Shown here in pieces: positions 27,501-36,733 of a stretch of 64,000 nucleotides of DNA (position 1 is the first letter of the stretch; every line of letters starts with the position of its first letter). The DNA lies in the NCBI RefSeq assembly GCF_921293095.1, contig NC_060259.1, forward strand, positions 41,583,812 through 41,647,811, in the 5' to 3' direction. The notes under the pieces were generated by a model. It did no database searches and was not told the DNA's origin. It saw only the letters and a program-made list of their open reading frames with translations. Source of the stretch: Ischnura elegans. Its lineage: Eukaryota > Arthropoda > Insecta > Odonata > Coenagrionidae. The translations under genes were made by a program, and so were the position numbers.

Positions 27501-30500
27501 ATGATACCGAAACCTGATTTATGTACGTAAACCATACTTTCAATAAATTTTGAAAATAATTCCCAAGTCAGACGGTAACCGTTTGAATAGACTAAATAGA
27601 CCTGTTCTTAATAATACAAAACTAGAAATTAAATTGCTAAAATATAAGGAATTCGAAAAAGTACTTTGTTGAGAGACGATTGAAATATTACAAACCAATG
27701 AAAAGGAATATACGCTAACATTACGCCACAAACTTAGCTAAAACCTCTTTAACAAAACCATATGGAACTAAAAATACGAATTTGAAAGTATACCCCTACT
27801 TTACTATTACAAAAAGGTTGTCTAAGATACTAAAATTATGATTAAATACTCTTCTCCGACATCTAATTCTCAAATTCACTTGACCCATCACATTTTAACA
27901 ATTTAGGGTGGGTTTTGTTCATCATTTTTTCAAATTATTCCGACTATCTCTTGTTTTGCATTGGCCTAGTGCCCAGTAGATGGCAGCACCTGCGTAAGGA
28001 TGTCCCAATTCATGCTCCCTTGTGGTTGGCTGCCCAGAATCTGGCTGGCTAAATACATGATGCCTAATGGCTAACGAGTTGGGACACGGCTTAAAGTGCG
28101 TGTTACTGTGGGGCTGTGCGTCAACCAAACGGGCACGGACAAAATAAGCCCGTTGTCATTGGGAAATTTGAAAGGCCACGGTGCTTAAAACATGTAAAAT
28201 TGGAAGCCCTCCCCGTTTTTTACCATGCAAATAAAAACAGCTGGATGACCCGAGAAATTTTCCAGCAAACGGTTATACGTCTACAGAGAAAAATTGCTGG
28301 AGAGAACAGCAAAATTGTTTTAATAATGGATAATGCCACCGTTCATAAATACGTAGAAGATCTAAAATTGGCCAATGTTCGAGTCCTCTTTTTACCCCCG
28401 AACTCGACTAGCAAGTCCCAGCCCTTGGACCAAGGCATTATCCAGGATTTTAAAGTCCTGTACCGGAAGAAGCTTGAGCGGTATTACTTGCGATGGATCG
28501 GTATGTATACATTCATCTATTTTGCTCATGTGCGTTTGGATATCGATTTAGATATTTTTATTCATGATTATCATTCTTTCAAATCTATTTGCTACTTTTA
28601 TAAATGGGAACAGAAATTAATAACATCCCGAAATGGACGTTGATACATGCAATCCGCGCCATAATATCTTTTCGTGTATATATTGGCCTTTGTGAATGGA
28701 CAACTTAAATATCTTAAGTATTGGGCTCTATTTACCGCCAATTTATATTTCAGGCTTCTCGTAATGAAGACGCACTTCCAAGTCTAACCATGAACTTTCT
28801 TCTCACGCGCTTCCCCGTTCTCCCATGCTGGGGTTCTGTCCATTCAAAGCCTTTGTCCCTTCCCTCCTGCCGCCTTTGGCTGATCTTGCTGACACCCACC
28901 TTATGCATCCCAAACCCCTCCTTCCCCAGCATTTCCCATTCACTCCCTCCCTAAGGTGACTGAGCTTGTGTGCGTCGCAAAAAAATACGGCCCCCAAAAG
29001 TAGACTGAGGCAGAGCTGAAGGCCATTTCCCCACCCTTCTTTGACCTGCCCCCTTCACCAGTCCTTGTGCTGACCACACTTCTTCCCTCAGGCAATCCCC
29101 ATCCCACTCTTATTCACCCCACCCACTGGGAACTTTCCCCGATTGTGGAGAAGGGCATGGTTCATCTTTACCTGCAACGCGGAAGAAGTATCTTCCACTA
29201 TCGGGAAAATGGAGCTGCGCTTATAATTGTCTCTCTTCTTCTCAGCTGACTTTTCAATTGAAATTATTTTCTTTGCTCTTTCCACACTATATTTATTTAC
29301 GATTATGGCGCGACTATTTTTTAGTGCTAAAACTAAGAAAATCTTTTCTCTATGTCAATGATCCTTTGCATAACTTTCAATACGGCGGAGAAAGGAACAC
29401 GAAAACTAAATGAGGTGACGGTACAGGTTTTTGCGTGTCATTTTTTGGGAATTCACGCTAGTGAACCAATACTTAACCACGTTGAGAAATGATAAAACGT
29501 CTCTTGTAGGAAAACAATCAATGTGGATAATAACGTTTCTATCTATATTTCTCCGATACTGTAAGATGTTTCTCCTGTCGTTTTCCGGTTGGAACCTTGC
29601 TCCTGTCGGCATAAAAGGAGAGAAACATACTATATGAACAGGTCACCTCACACCTGGTATGAAGAATACAGTCCTGATGAAGAATTAAGTCTTTTATGGC
29701 AACGTCTGCGAAGATGATGGAACACAGTAGTCGGATGGAGAACTCAAACAGAATTTACTTCAAATATTCGCCAGAAGATAATCACATCCTACGTTATTTA
29801 TGATCGTAATTGAATCTCAGTGAAAATAGAGCACATTCTGCTGAAAATACGAAGTAACTCGAAACATTGACTTACGAAGGTTATTTTGGAAACGGGCTAA
29901 GACCCTTGTTTTTCTTTTTTTCTCGTCACTGAGCGATAGAGGGCGACATAAATGGCGGTTAGGCCGGCTGCCGCTAAAATTCCGTGGGTGTCAGAAACAA
30001 ATATCTATCTTTTGCATACTTAATAGTAGATATTGGCTCCTAACCACAAATTTATTACTGTAAATTCTTATAATAAACATTGCAATTCATTATTTGATTA
30101 CGTTTTCTAAACTGGTCGGGAATTTCTTTAGCGATCGTTGATGTTGAAGTATGAACGAGAAATGGGAATTTTATGGTGGTATTATTATTTAACGATTTTT
30201 CACATCATAAATCGATAGCAAAAAGCCTTTTATATGAATTATACCGAGAATAACCACCGAAAACATTTAGATAAGACCACTAAAGACAAAAAACGGCGGA
30301 AGAAACAAAAGCGAACATTTTTTTCGTGACTTATGAAAAAGGTTTGAATTTACGAAACTCGATTTTACGAAGTGCCAATTTTCCGGTCCCACTGACTTCG
30401 TAAAATCAAGAGTTTACTGTATCTGGAAACAAAGATAAAAATACCTTTAAGTTTGTATTATATAGATTACCATGGTATGGCATTTACTAAGATTTTAGTC

Positions 30501-30974
30501 ATGGTATGTTTCTTTCAACCTCTGCACAGATCACAGGTTTTACGCACTCATCTTCTGTCGTTGGTCTCTACTTCATTTGTTGACCTTTTGCCTTTTTTCT
30601 ACTATCATTTATGAATGTGTGCCTTTAAAATAAAGGGATTTCTGTACCTTGAAATTAAATGTTGTTTTTTCAGCAAGCTATAAATATTATTATTATAGAA
30701 GTGCATTTGTTCATTGATTAATAGTGATTTCTTATTTTTTTACATAATATATTTTATATAAGGGATAAGAGGTTTTTTCAAGTACATGAATGCAATTTAG
30801 TTGATGAGTATTTACATATTTGGAGAAATATTTTTTGGTTTCCTTTAGTTAATTACTGTGATTAATCTCTTCTTTGTATATTTTCAGTATGATCGTTCAG
30901 TTGATGAGTTCCTGAAAAGGACAAGTGAAAGGAGAGATAGGGATCGTGATCGTCGTTATAGAGATCGAAGATAA
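24455..30974 (+). CDS. YTHDC1: C-terminal exons of a YTHDC1/YT521-B-like nuclear m6A reader (partial)
   Basis: Five exons, 24455-24513, 24608-24681, 24835-24894, 24984-25076 and 30888-30974, join through GT-AG sites in one frame and end in TAA. The product is low-complexity: ERRHLDENCFVEPRSRLN, then DSYRENVRDRSPLRLSRSRE, a Tyr/Ser/Gly stretch, PPPPIRYYDGIPSPDYSLRS, and the end YDRSVDEFLKRTSERR with an Arg/Asp tail. The YD..V(D/E)(D/E)FL(K/R)RT motif followed by RD repeats matches the C-terminal end of YTHDC1, which binds m6A in nuclear RNA and affects splicing and export (family knowledge). The YTH domain itself is not seen in this window, so upstream exons lie far away or off the window. The last intron is 5.8 kb because of a Tigger insertion. 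Another arginine-rich splicing protein remains possible. Confidence 0.68.
24608..24681 (+). CDS. YTHDC1: YTHDC1-like exon B
   Basis: The acceptor CATTCTCCAG and donor CCA|GTAAGT bound 74 bases. They complete the split Asp codon and give DSYRENVRDRSPLRLSRSRE and a short RHYNP end. Arg-Ser and Arg-Glu dipeptides are typical of nuclear RNA-processing proteins. The exon ends in phase 0. Confidence 0.75.
24835..24894 (+). CDS. YTHDC1: YTHDC1-like exon C
   Basis: Sixty bases lie between TTTCTCTGCAG and TCT|GTAAGT, read in phase 0 as NYYNYSRGGHSTSHLPFYSS. The Tyr/Gly/Ser composition suggests a disordered, aggregation-prone linker. The donor matches the consensus exactly. Confidence 0.75.
24984..25076 (+). 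CDS. YTHDC1: YTHDC1-like exon D, proline/tyrosine-rich
   Basis: Ninety-three bases lie between TTTTTCCAG and TCT|GTAAGT and encode PQFDPPPPIRYYDGIPSPDY followed by SLRSSRQDKRS. The proline run and the DKR just before the last exon's YD motif parallel the proline-rich and DKR segments of vertebrate YTHDC1 (from memory of the family). The next intron, 25077-30887, is inflated by transposons. Confidence 0.75.
25815..26075 (+). repeat. tRNA-derived SINE-like repeat in the YTHDC1-like intron
   Basis: The A box-like TGGCATGATGGCTATAATGC and B box-like GGCTTCAGATCTTGG are about 40 bases apart, followed by a CT-rich body. This agrees with the tRNA-headed repeat near 17.6 kb in layout. It lies just before the Tigger element. 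The 3' border is not clear. Confidence 0.5.
26739..28500 (+). pseudogene. Tigger DDE transposase remnant, split by an insertion
   Basis: The fragment at 26739-26821 reads ETGLFFNALPDATLGFKGQR and CHGGKKSK, the block around the first catalytic Asp in Tigger transposases. The Asp expected before ETG is replaced by Pro, and no N-terminal CENP-B-type DNA-binding domain was found, so the 5' part is deleted. After the insert the frame resumes (VRVTVGLCVNQTGTDK, 28096-28143). It then needs a one-base shift to continue KPVVIGKFERPRCLKHV, WMTREIF, IMDNATVHK (second Asp) and PPNSTSKSQPLDQGII (third Asp). The reading degrades after about 28500, where a GTATGT could be an old intron donor. The gene is dead. 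Confidence 0.9.
26822..28091. mobile_element. PIF/Harbinger-like non-autonomous element, 1270 bp
   Basis: The ends AGCCGTGTCCCAA are inverted and flanked by a 3-base TAA duplication (26819-26821, 28092-28094), the TWA target typical of PIF/Harbinger. Excising the element and one TAA restores the Tigger reading frame exactly. Internal subterminal copies of GATGTCCCAACTCGTTAGCC (near 26890) match the right end inverted, and another GGATGTCCCAATTC lies near 28000. No transposase or Myb-like gene was recognised. Confidence 0.82.
30888..30974 (+). CDS. YTHDC1: YTHDC1-like last coding exon with stop
   Basis: After the pyrimidine-rich acceptor TTGTATATTTTCAG, 87 bases in phase 0 encode YDRSVDEFLKRTSERR and then alternating Arg/Asp to the TAA stop. 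This is the most diagnostic part of the gene: an acidic FL(K/R)RT helix followed by an RD repeat tail. AATAAA follows 26 bases after the stop. Confidence 0.75.
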   Translation, partial: YDRSVDEFLKRTSERRDRDRDRRYRDRR

Positions 30975-31000
30975 TTATGTTTTCCTGCATATTAACAACA

Positions 31001-31006
31001 AATAAA
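31001..31006 (+). terminator. Polyadenylation signal AATAAA, YTHDC1-like gene
   Basis: A canonical AATAAA lies 27 bases beyond the stop codon. This would give a very short 3'UTR. A second AATAAA at 32411-32416 could serve a longer transcript form. Neither is proven to be used. Confidence 0.5.
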
Positions 31007-34000
31007 TTGACTGAATAGAAGTTATTATGAAAACTGTCATAATTCTATTTTTGAATTACCAATGATGTCTTTAGTTTTTTATTGCGTTTAGATGTAATCA
31101 CTGTGTTGCATGCTCAGAGCTGACTATCTTTACTTAATGTGTTTTACCATGAAAGCTGTATCACTCATGATGTAATGATAAGGGCTCAATGAATTGCCTC
31201 TATGATTGGTGATTTTTTTAAAACATTGCAATCACTGTGGTCAAAGATGAAATGCCATCATCGTCAATTTGGACCACAATCATATGTTTCTGTGCCTTGT
31301 GTTTCCTCGCGGAGGGATATTTCATGAAGATCAATTGTTCAGTTTCACTGAAGACTTATCTGCTGTCTTTAATTAAGTATGAGTTAATGTCAATTCTGTA
31401 TTTTGTTGTGAAAGATCAGAGACATTTTCATAACGTTTCAATTTTTATAGAAATATTCTATATATCAATAGTACATGAATCATTGCATAAATGGTGGAGT
31501 GATCTCTTGGAAAATAATTTTGTGTTACAGGTAGATAAGGGTAAGTTGGTTGGATACCCTTTTTCTGTTCATGCATTGGCTTAGAATTTTCAGCATTATT
31601 TATCATTTACTTACTCTTTTCATCTGACTTATTTTCGTATAATTTCTATTGAAATTGTTGGCAACCCTGGTGATAGATATTTTTCATTAAGAGTAAGATT
31701 ATTATTTATCAATGAAAAATGTTAAAACATTGTGCACAGTTGATTCAAAACATGAATTTAATTAATGAATAGACTAGGTAGTTTTCTCTCTTTTCAATCA
31801 AAAACCAAGTTTGACCATCTGGCAAATCACCATCTCTGCCAATGGCTTACTAACTGGCCTTGAGTTTGGATGATCTAAATTTATATTTTAATTTTCCTCT
31901 TGGGTGTGCATGGTCCTTGAAAAGAGTTGGGAGGGTTTTTGATGAAATCATTCCAAGTCTAATTCATGAAATGATCATCAGTTTGATTGAAATTTTGAAA
32001 ATTATACCAACAAAAATCAAGTAATATTATGGCTCAGTGTCAATATTGTCATTCCTCTCCCTCTTTTTGAAATTTTATTGTGATCATTGTTTTTTTTCAA
32101 TTTCTTGTGATAATTAATGTTAATTTTATTCTTATTTGGACAGGGAATTTAGCTCATGTATTTTCATGGCTATTTGGAACTGTAATGCTGAAAATGCTGT
32201 AATGTTTTGGCAAATTGATGTATGTATTTAAATTCACAGGGCGTGACCACTGTGAGTTGTTATGAATTGTCAACTATCAGAAGTCGAAAATTGAGGAATG
32301 GAGGGCTTGTTTAAATTGATGTTTGGATTTATTTTATGTGGTACTATGTGTATCAGTTAAGAGTATTGTCCATCAAGCACAGTGTCTGATATTTTGTTAT
32401 TTCTTTTCTCAATAAACTGGATGAAGAAACTACCTGGTCATGAAAGCAAAGACATGAAGGAAATTATTGTGTGCAAAATCACTCGATGTCTCTCCCAATG
32501 TTTGTGATTTTTGAGCAATGGGATAGTTCACTCAGACCCAAAATTGCACTTCAACAAGTGAACATGGTGGATGAATGAGAAAAATAAGTTATGACGAAAA
32601 AAAACCTTCCCCATATCCAGCCAATTCTCTTAACTTTAAAATGAAAAATGTTGAAAGTTGCCACCAGCTTTCATGAGGTAGTGATGCCACTGAAGATATG
32701 GCTTATCAACTTTATTCAAATATACCCAATCCTTGATGGGAAGAATCCCTCACCAGAGTGTTAATGAAGACAAACCATATGAGATGGATGAGCAAGGCTG
32801 ACCTTAACTCTATCACAATCAATAACAATAGAAAATTTGAATGAGCTAATTAAAAAAATAAAATGACAAGGAAAAAAGAAAGGGATGACAATTTTCCTGG
32901 CAGGCACTGTTTTATCATGTTCCTCAGGTAAGAAATATTTCCATCTTTATTTTATAATATGAATGATCAGAGTAAAAAATGAAAAATCACATAAATGCTG
33001 ATTACTAAGGAACCATGGCCCGTAAAGCAGTAGTTATTGTTTCATTTTGATGAGAATTCATTTATGCCCATTTTGGCAAGGCTTGCAAGTCATTTGAAGC
33101 AATAATAAACTAATAGGACTTGTTTAAACAATAAAAATTAGTCATTATTTAACAATTTATTACTAAAAAAGGCCACCTTTAATTTTCTTTAAAATTTCTC
33201 ATTCGGTAGTGTTCTGTTCTCATGTTCTGATTTCAATTAAAAAATAAAAAAGGTATTTTTATACTTTTTGTTTTAAGACATGTCAAAATTAGGCATGTTT
33301 TCGATTCTTGTACACCAAGATTGCATTGCATACCTTCAAGGGGGGAATTAAGTTTCATTCTACTTAGCATTTATTACAGTGAGAAGTTCATATCTGAATG
33401 ATTGGTTACATCTATTGACTGAAAGCAAGTTCAATCTTGTTTACTTCCATGGCATCCAATGTGTGCAAACACCTACTGCTACTGACTGGAAACGGTGAAT
33501 GAGTCGCAATTTGCACGGAGTCTTTTTCAATGGCAATTCATATAAGTCTTCTACTTTGGGCCATGTGGAACGATTTGATGGACCATATGGATGCATAAAT
33601 GAGACGCTAATGTCATTCTCTTCTGAACAAACTGCGGTGGTTTTTAGAAATTCATCATGGTTCCTTAGTAATCAGCATTTATGTGATTTTTCATTTTTTA
33701 CTCTTAGTCACAGGCCTTAATCTGCAATGTTCAAAGAATGGTAACTTTATAGCGGTTCAGTTCTGAGCTGAAATCAAGTCATCATTATTCATCATAAGGA
33801 TACTGCTTTCACATAGATAAATTTCAGAGAAATCGGTGATGGTCACCTGACATGATTTTGCACTATCTGCCTGATTTAAGATGAAATGACCCATGAGTCA
33901 AACCTTAGACCTATCTTGAGGATTGGAGTCAGTAGTAAAATAATTTCAGTACCTTGCAGCCTAAGTTACTGAAATGTACTGAGCGCTAAATGTTTAGAGC

Positions 34001-34357
34001 CAAAGAAAAATTTAGAGTGAGACAGATTGTAATCTACCATGATGACCATTATCCCTTCTAAGTGGCCGTTGAACTGCCTTATGGAGGCAAACCTGGAGGA
34101 AGATTGATTCCTTTGGATGGTGATTATCGAAATGGCAAACACAATCCTGAAGGGTCTGATTGTGTGCCTATGCTGGCAGAGCATAAACCCACCTGCATAT
34201 AGCAGGTGGCCTTGCTGTGCTTTTTCTTTTGTTTCTAGAATCTCACTCTACTTTTTTGTCCTTCAGACTAGGCAGGTGGAATGTTGGAGCATTTTCTGTT
34301 TTCCTCTTAGTCATTGAGCATGGAGTGTGTGGCTGACCATTGGGCCAAGTCAGTAGC
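31007..34357. other. Downstream flank of the YTHDC1-like gene, no gene recognised
   Basis: AT-rich sequence that may include an extended 3'UTR up to AATAAA at 32411. A 115-codon open frame at 31237-31584 has no recognisable domain and is judged chance. Confidence 0.4.
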
Positions 34358-34361
34358 TTAA

Positions 34362-34671
34362 CACGTTGCATACGGATGGCGAGAATTCTCGTCATTTTTG
34401 TTCCGGACAGATGACGAAGATTTTCGTCATTTAGGCGTGCCTAAACAATTTTAAAGCGTACGATACGTATTCGTTAGTACGTTTTCTGTTGTTGTTTGTT
34501 ATTCATAATGAATTGATGCATCATAACGTTTGATTGGGTAGTTATATTCTAAACATTAGCTTTTTAAACATGCTTAAATCAAAGGCATTGCGCCCTAATA
34601 GGCACATATTTCCAACCTCAACACCTCCACCCAGAATTCCTAGGAATTAAAATACCCCGGTACGCAACGTG
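34362..34671. mobile_element. piggyBac-like MITE, 310 bp
   Basis: The left end CACGTTGCATACGG and the right end, reverse complement CACGTTGCGTACCGG, are inverted. The element is flanked by TTAA at 34358-34361 and 34672-34675. TTAA targets are specific to piggyBac-type insertion. A subterminal ATGACGAAGATTTTCGTCAT palindrome lies near the left end. It is non-coding. Confidence 0.85.
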
Positions 34672-34675
34672 TTAA

Positions 34676-35965
34676 GGACTCTCCACTAAGTGGCCAGTGT
34701 GTGGATCACAGTTGGGAAGTAGGTTCTTGGGAGTGAACCACCTGTTTCCATGGGCCAATGGTAGTGGAACAGCATTTGATGGTCTGGTTAAAAAAAATAT
34801 CCATCACTTTGAATTTGATCCCTTGTTTAATCGGGTCCCGCCGGTGGACAAGACACTGCATCACACACCACTTCACAAACTTGTAGCCACAACCTGACTG
34901 TAGACTGAAAATGTCCAAGTGTCCTCAGTATCACCTATTGACTAACAGGCCTGCAAATTAGGTTCTCTTTACCCTAGATAACAGGACCAAGAGATAACAG
35001 TGCCTTGAAGGTAGGCAGGGGGCCTCTTTGTTATGAGCATGGGTGAAATAGGGAAACCCTCTGGTTGACAGTGTGGACCTGGGACTAATGTAGCCTGCCC
35101 CATGCTACTGTGACCTGAACTCAAAGCCCCAGCTCTAATAACTGCCATTTCTTTTTTTTTTGAGGGGAGCTCTTCCGAATTGGAAACATTTCTGTCAAGT
35201 TGTGTCCATTTCCAAAGAACTTCCTTCCTCCTCCAAAAACTGATAATGATGAATTCTGCAATAACTTGTGTTATGAAATATGTTTTTCCTGGGAGTTGAT
35301 AGATTTGATGGTCCATTGGTGTCATTTATTGTGGAGATAAAAACGGGATGGTATGGGTAAAAAAGCAAGATTGTCCCAGGGTGTACCATCTGCCTTCCGG
35401 GTGTGAATTTAGCTTCTTCCATTGGGCAGGCGTTGAGCCATGTGACTTGCTATTAATACTTGAGGTAGGTCATTGTGAGCATTTTGTACACAGGAAGCTA
35501 GGAAATCTTACACGTAATTCACTCACTTGCTCTCAAGTACCGATAAAATAAGAAAACTTCTAATTTATTTCAAACAATTTATTGTCACACAGTAAAAATC
35601 ATCAAAAATACATTATAAAATTTATCAATAAAATAGATAAAACAACAATAACTAGATCATGCGTTAACGACACGCTTAAAGTCTAGGGGAATAATACTTT
35701 TGTGTCTTAAAACCATGTGAGTTTAGCAAAATCCCGTTAATTCCTTCATGAAAAATGGAGTTTCAGCACTGCAAGACAATTTATCAAATGTTGGTGCCTA
35801 AATTAATTACTTGCAGAATTAGTTGGGAATAAACACCCATTTGAAAAATGCATAAGTGCCTATCACCCATTAAATGTCTAAAAAAAAAGGCAGGGAAAAT
35901 ATGGATAGGTATGGGAGAGTACAGCAGGAGGGCAGTGGGCTGGCTGGGGAACAGATAGATGATCC
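34676..35965. other. Intergenic, convergent 3' ends of the two genes
   Basis: This lies between the 3' ends of the YTHDC1-like and MFSD5 genes, which converge. Minus-strand AATAAA occurs near 35575 (TTTATT on the plus strand) and could end the MFSD5 3'UTR. No other feature is supported. Confidence 0.35.
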
Positions 35966-35973
35966 AACAATAC

Positions 35974-36233
35974 CAGGGGTGCCGACTAACAAAAAATATT
36001 GGGGGGGCCCAAACCGGGGACCTTGCCCCGGTAGATTTTATAAATAGAGAATTTTAAGTTTTTAAGCATTTTAGAAGAGTCATATGATCAACATTAGAAC
36101 CCTGATCACTCGAATCTCGATGTCTGGACAGTCCGGGGAAAATTGCCAAGCCTAACATATTTTTCCCTCACATCTGTAACGAATTTTTGGGGGGGCTCGG
36201 GCCCCCTCAGGCCCCATGGAGTCGGCGCCACTG
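35974..36233. mobile_element. hAT MITE, family C, in the likely MFSD5 3'UTR
   Basis: It begins CAGGGGTGCCGACT and ends AGTCGGCGCCACTG, inverted ends with two mismatches. It is flanked by a perfect 8-base duplication AACAATAC (35966-35973, 36234-36241). It contains G-rich and C-rich subterminal runs. It lies about 440 bases past the MFSD5 stop codon, so it may be transcribed in the 3'UTR if a distal polyadenylation site is used. Confidence 0.9.
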
Positions 36234-36675
36234 AACAATACTGGAATAATGCGGTGCCGTTTTCCACATGGAAAATTTCACCTAATTATTCCAATATAGA
36301 CTAATTCCATTCCATCTCACTATAATCTTCCGATTTCATAAGATCCCACAATAGGGTAATCAAGAGTTGGATAAGTGGCACTCAAACTTCATTCATATAG
36401 GTGTTTATTTCCTTTCTGGAAATACACATAGTGCCTTCAAATTAACGAGCTTTCACTGGAAATGTGCGGATATACGTCAAACAAAATACTGAGGAGCCCA
36501 AAGAAAAAAGGTAAAGTAACAGTGTAAAATAGCAATAGCTACGATACAAAAATTTCAAGGGTAAAGTAACAGCATAAAATAGCAATTGCTAGGATACAAA
36601 ATTTTCATGTTTAACAATTGGGTGCAAATAGAATCAAGAATAGTGGTAAGCATCATGATGTTTTGCCCATTATCA

Positions 36676-36733
36676 CTACACAGCAGATGTGGAACTTAGA
36701 GCTGTATCTTGTATGGAGCTCTTATGGTTACAC
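36676..36733 (-). CDS. MFSD5: MFSD5 final coding exon (residues 434-452 and stop)
   Basis: About 3.8 kb downstream of exon 4, the minus strand has the acceptor TTTATTTATTTTTAG. Fifty-eight bases in the required phase follow, giving a short polar tail (KCNHKSSIQDTALSSTSAV) and a TAG stop. The total of 452 residues agrees with the family, whose tails are also short, polar and poorly conserved. This exon rests on phase, splice signal and length rather than on homology. The 3'UTR should run towards lower coordinates. Confidence 0.65.

Larger units (their letters stand above)
26128..30419 (+). mobile_element. Tigger (pogo/Tc1-mariner) transposon, 4292 bp with nested element
   Basis: The 24-base terminal inverted repeats are perfect (starting CAGTAAACTCTTGATTTT) and flanked by TA on each side (26126-26127, 30420-30421). 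ATTTTACGAAG and ATTATACGAAG repeats continue inwards on both ends. The interior holds broken DDE transposase sequence of the Tigger/jerky type (see separate entry) and a 1270-bp foreign element. Without that insert the copy is about 3.0 kb. It sits in the last intron of the YTHDC1-like gene, in the gene's orientation. Confidence 0.93.

Noticed and set aside
29411..29650. TGAGGTGAC...GTCACCTCA pair inside the Tigger element
   Set aside because: Only nine bases of inversion and no target duplication; may be chance.
31237..31584. 115-codon open frame after the YTHDC1-like gene
   Set aside because: No recognised family; AT-rich sequence gives hydrophobic chance frames of this size.
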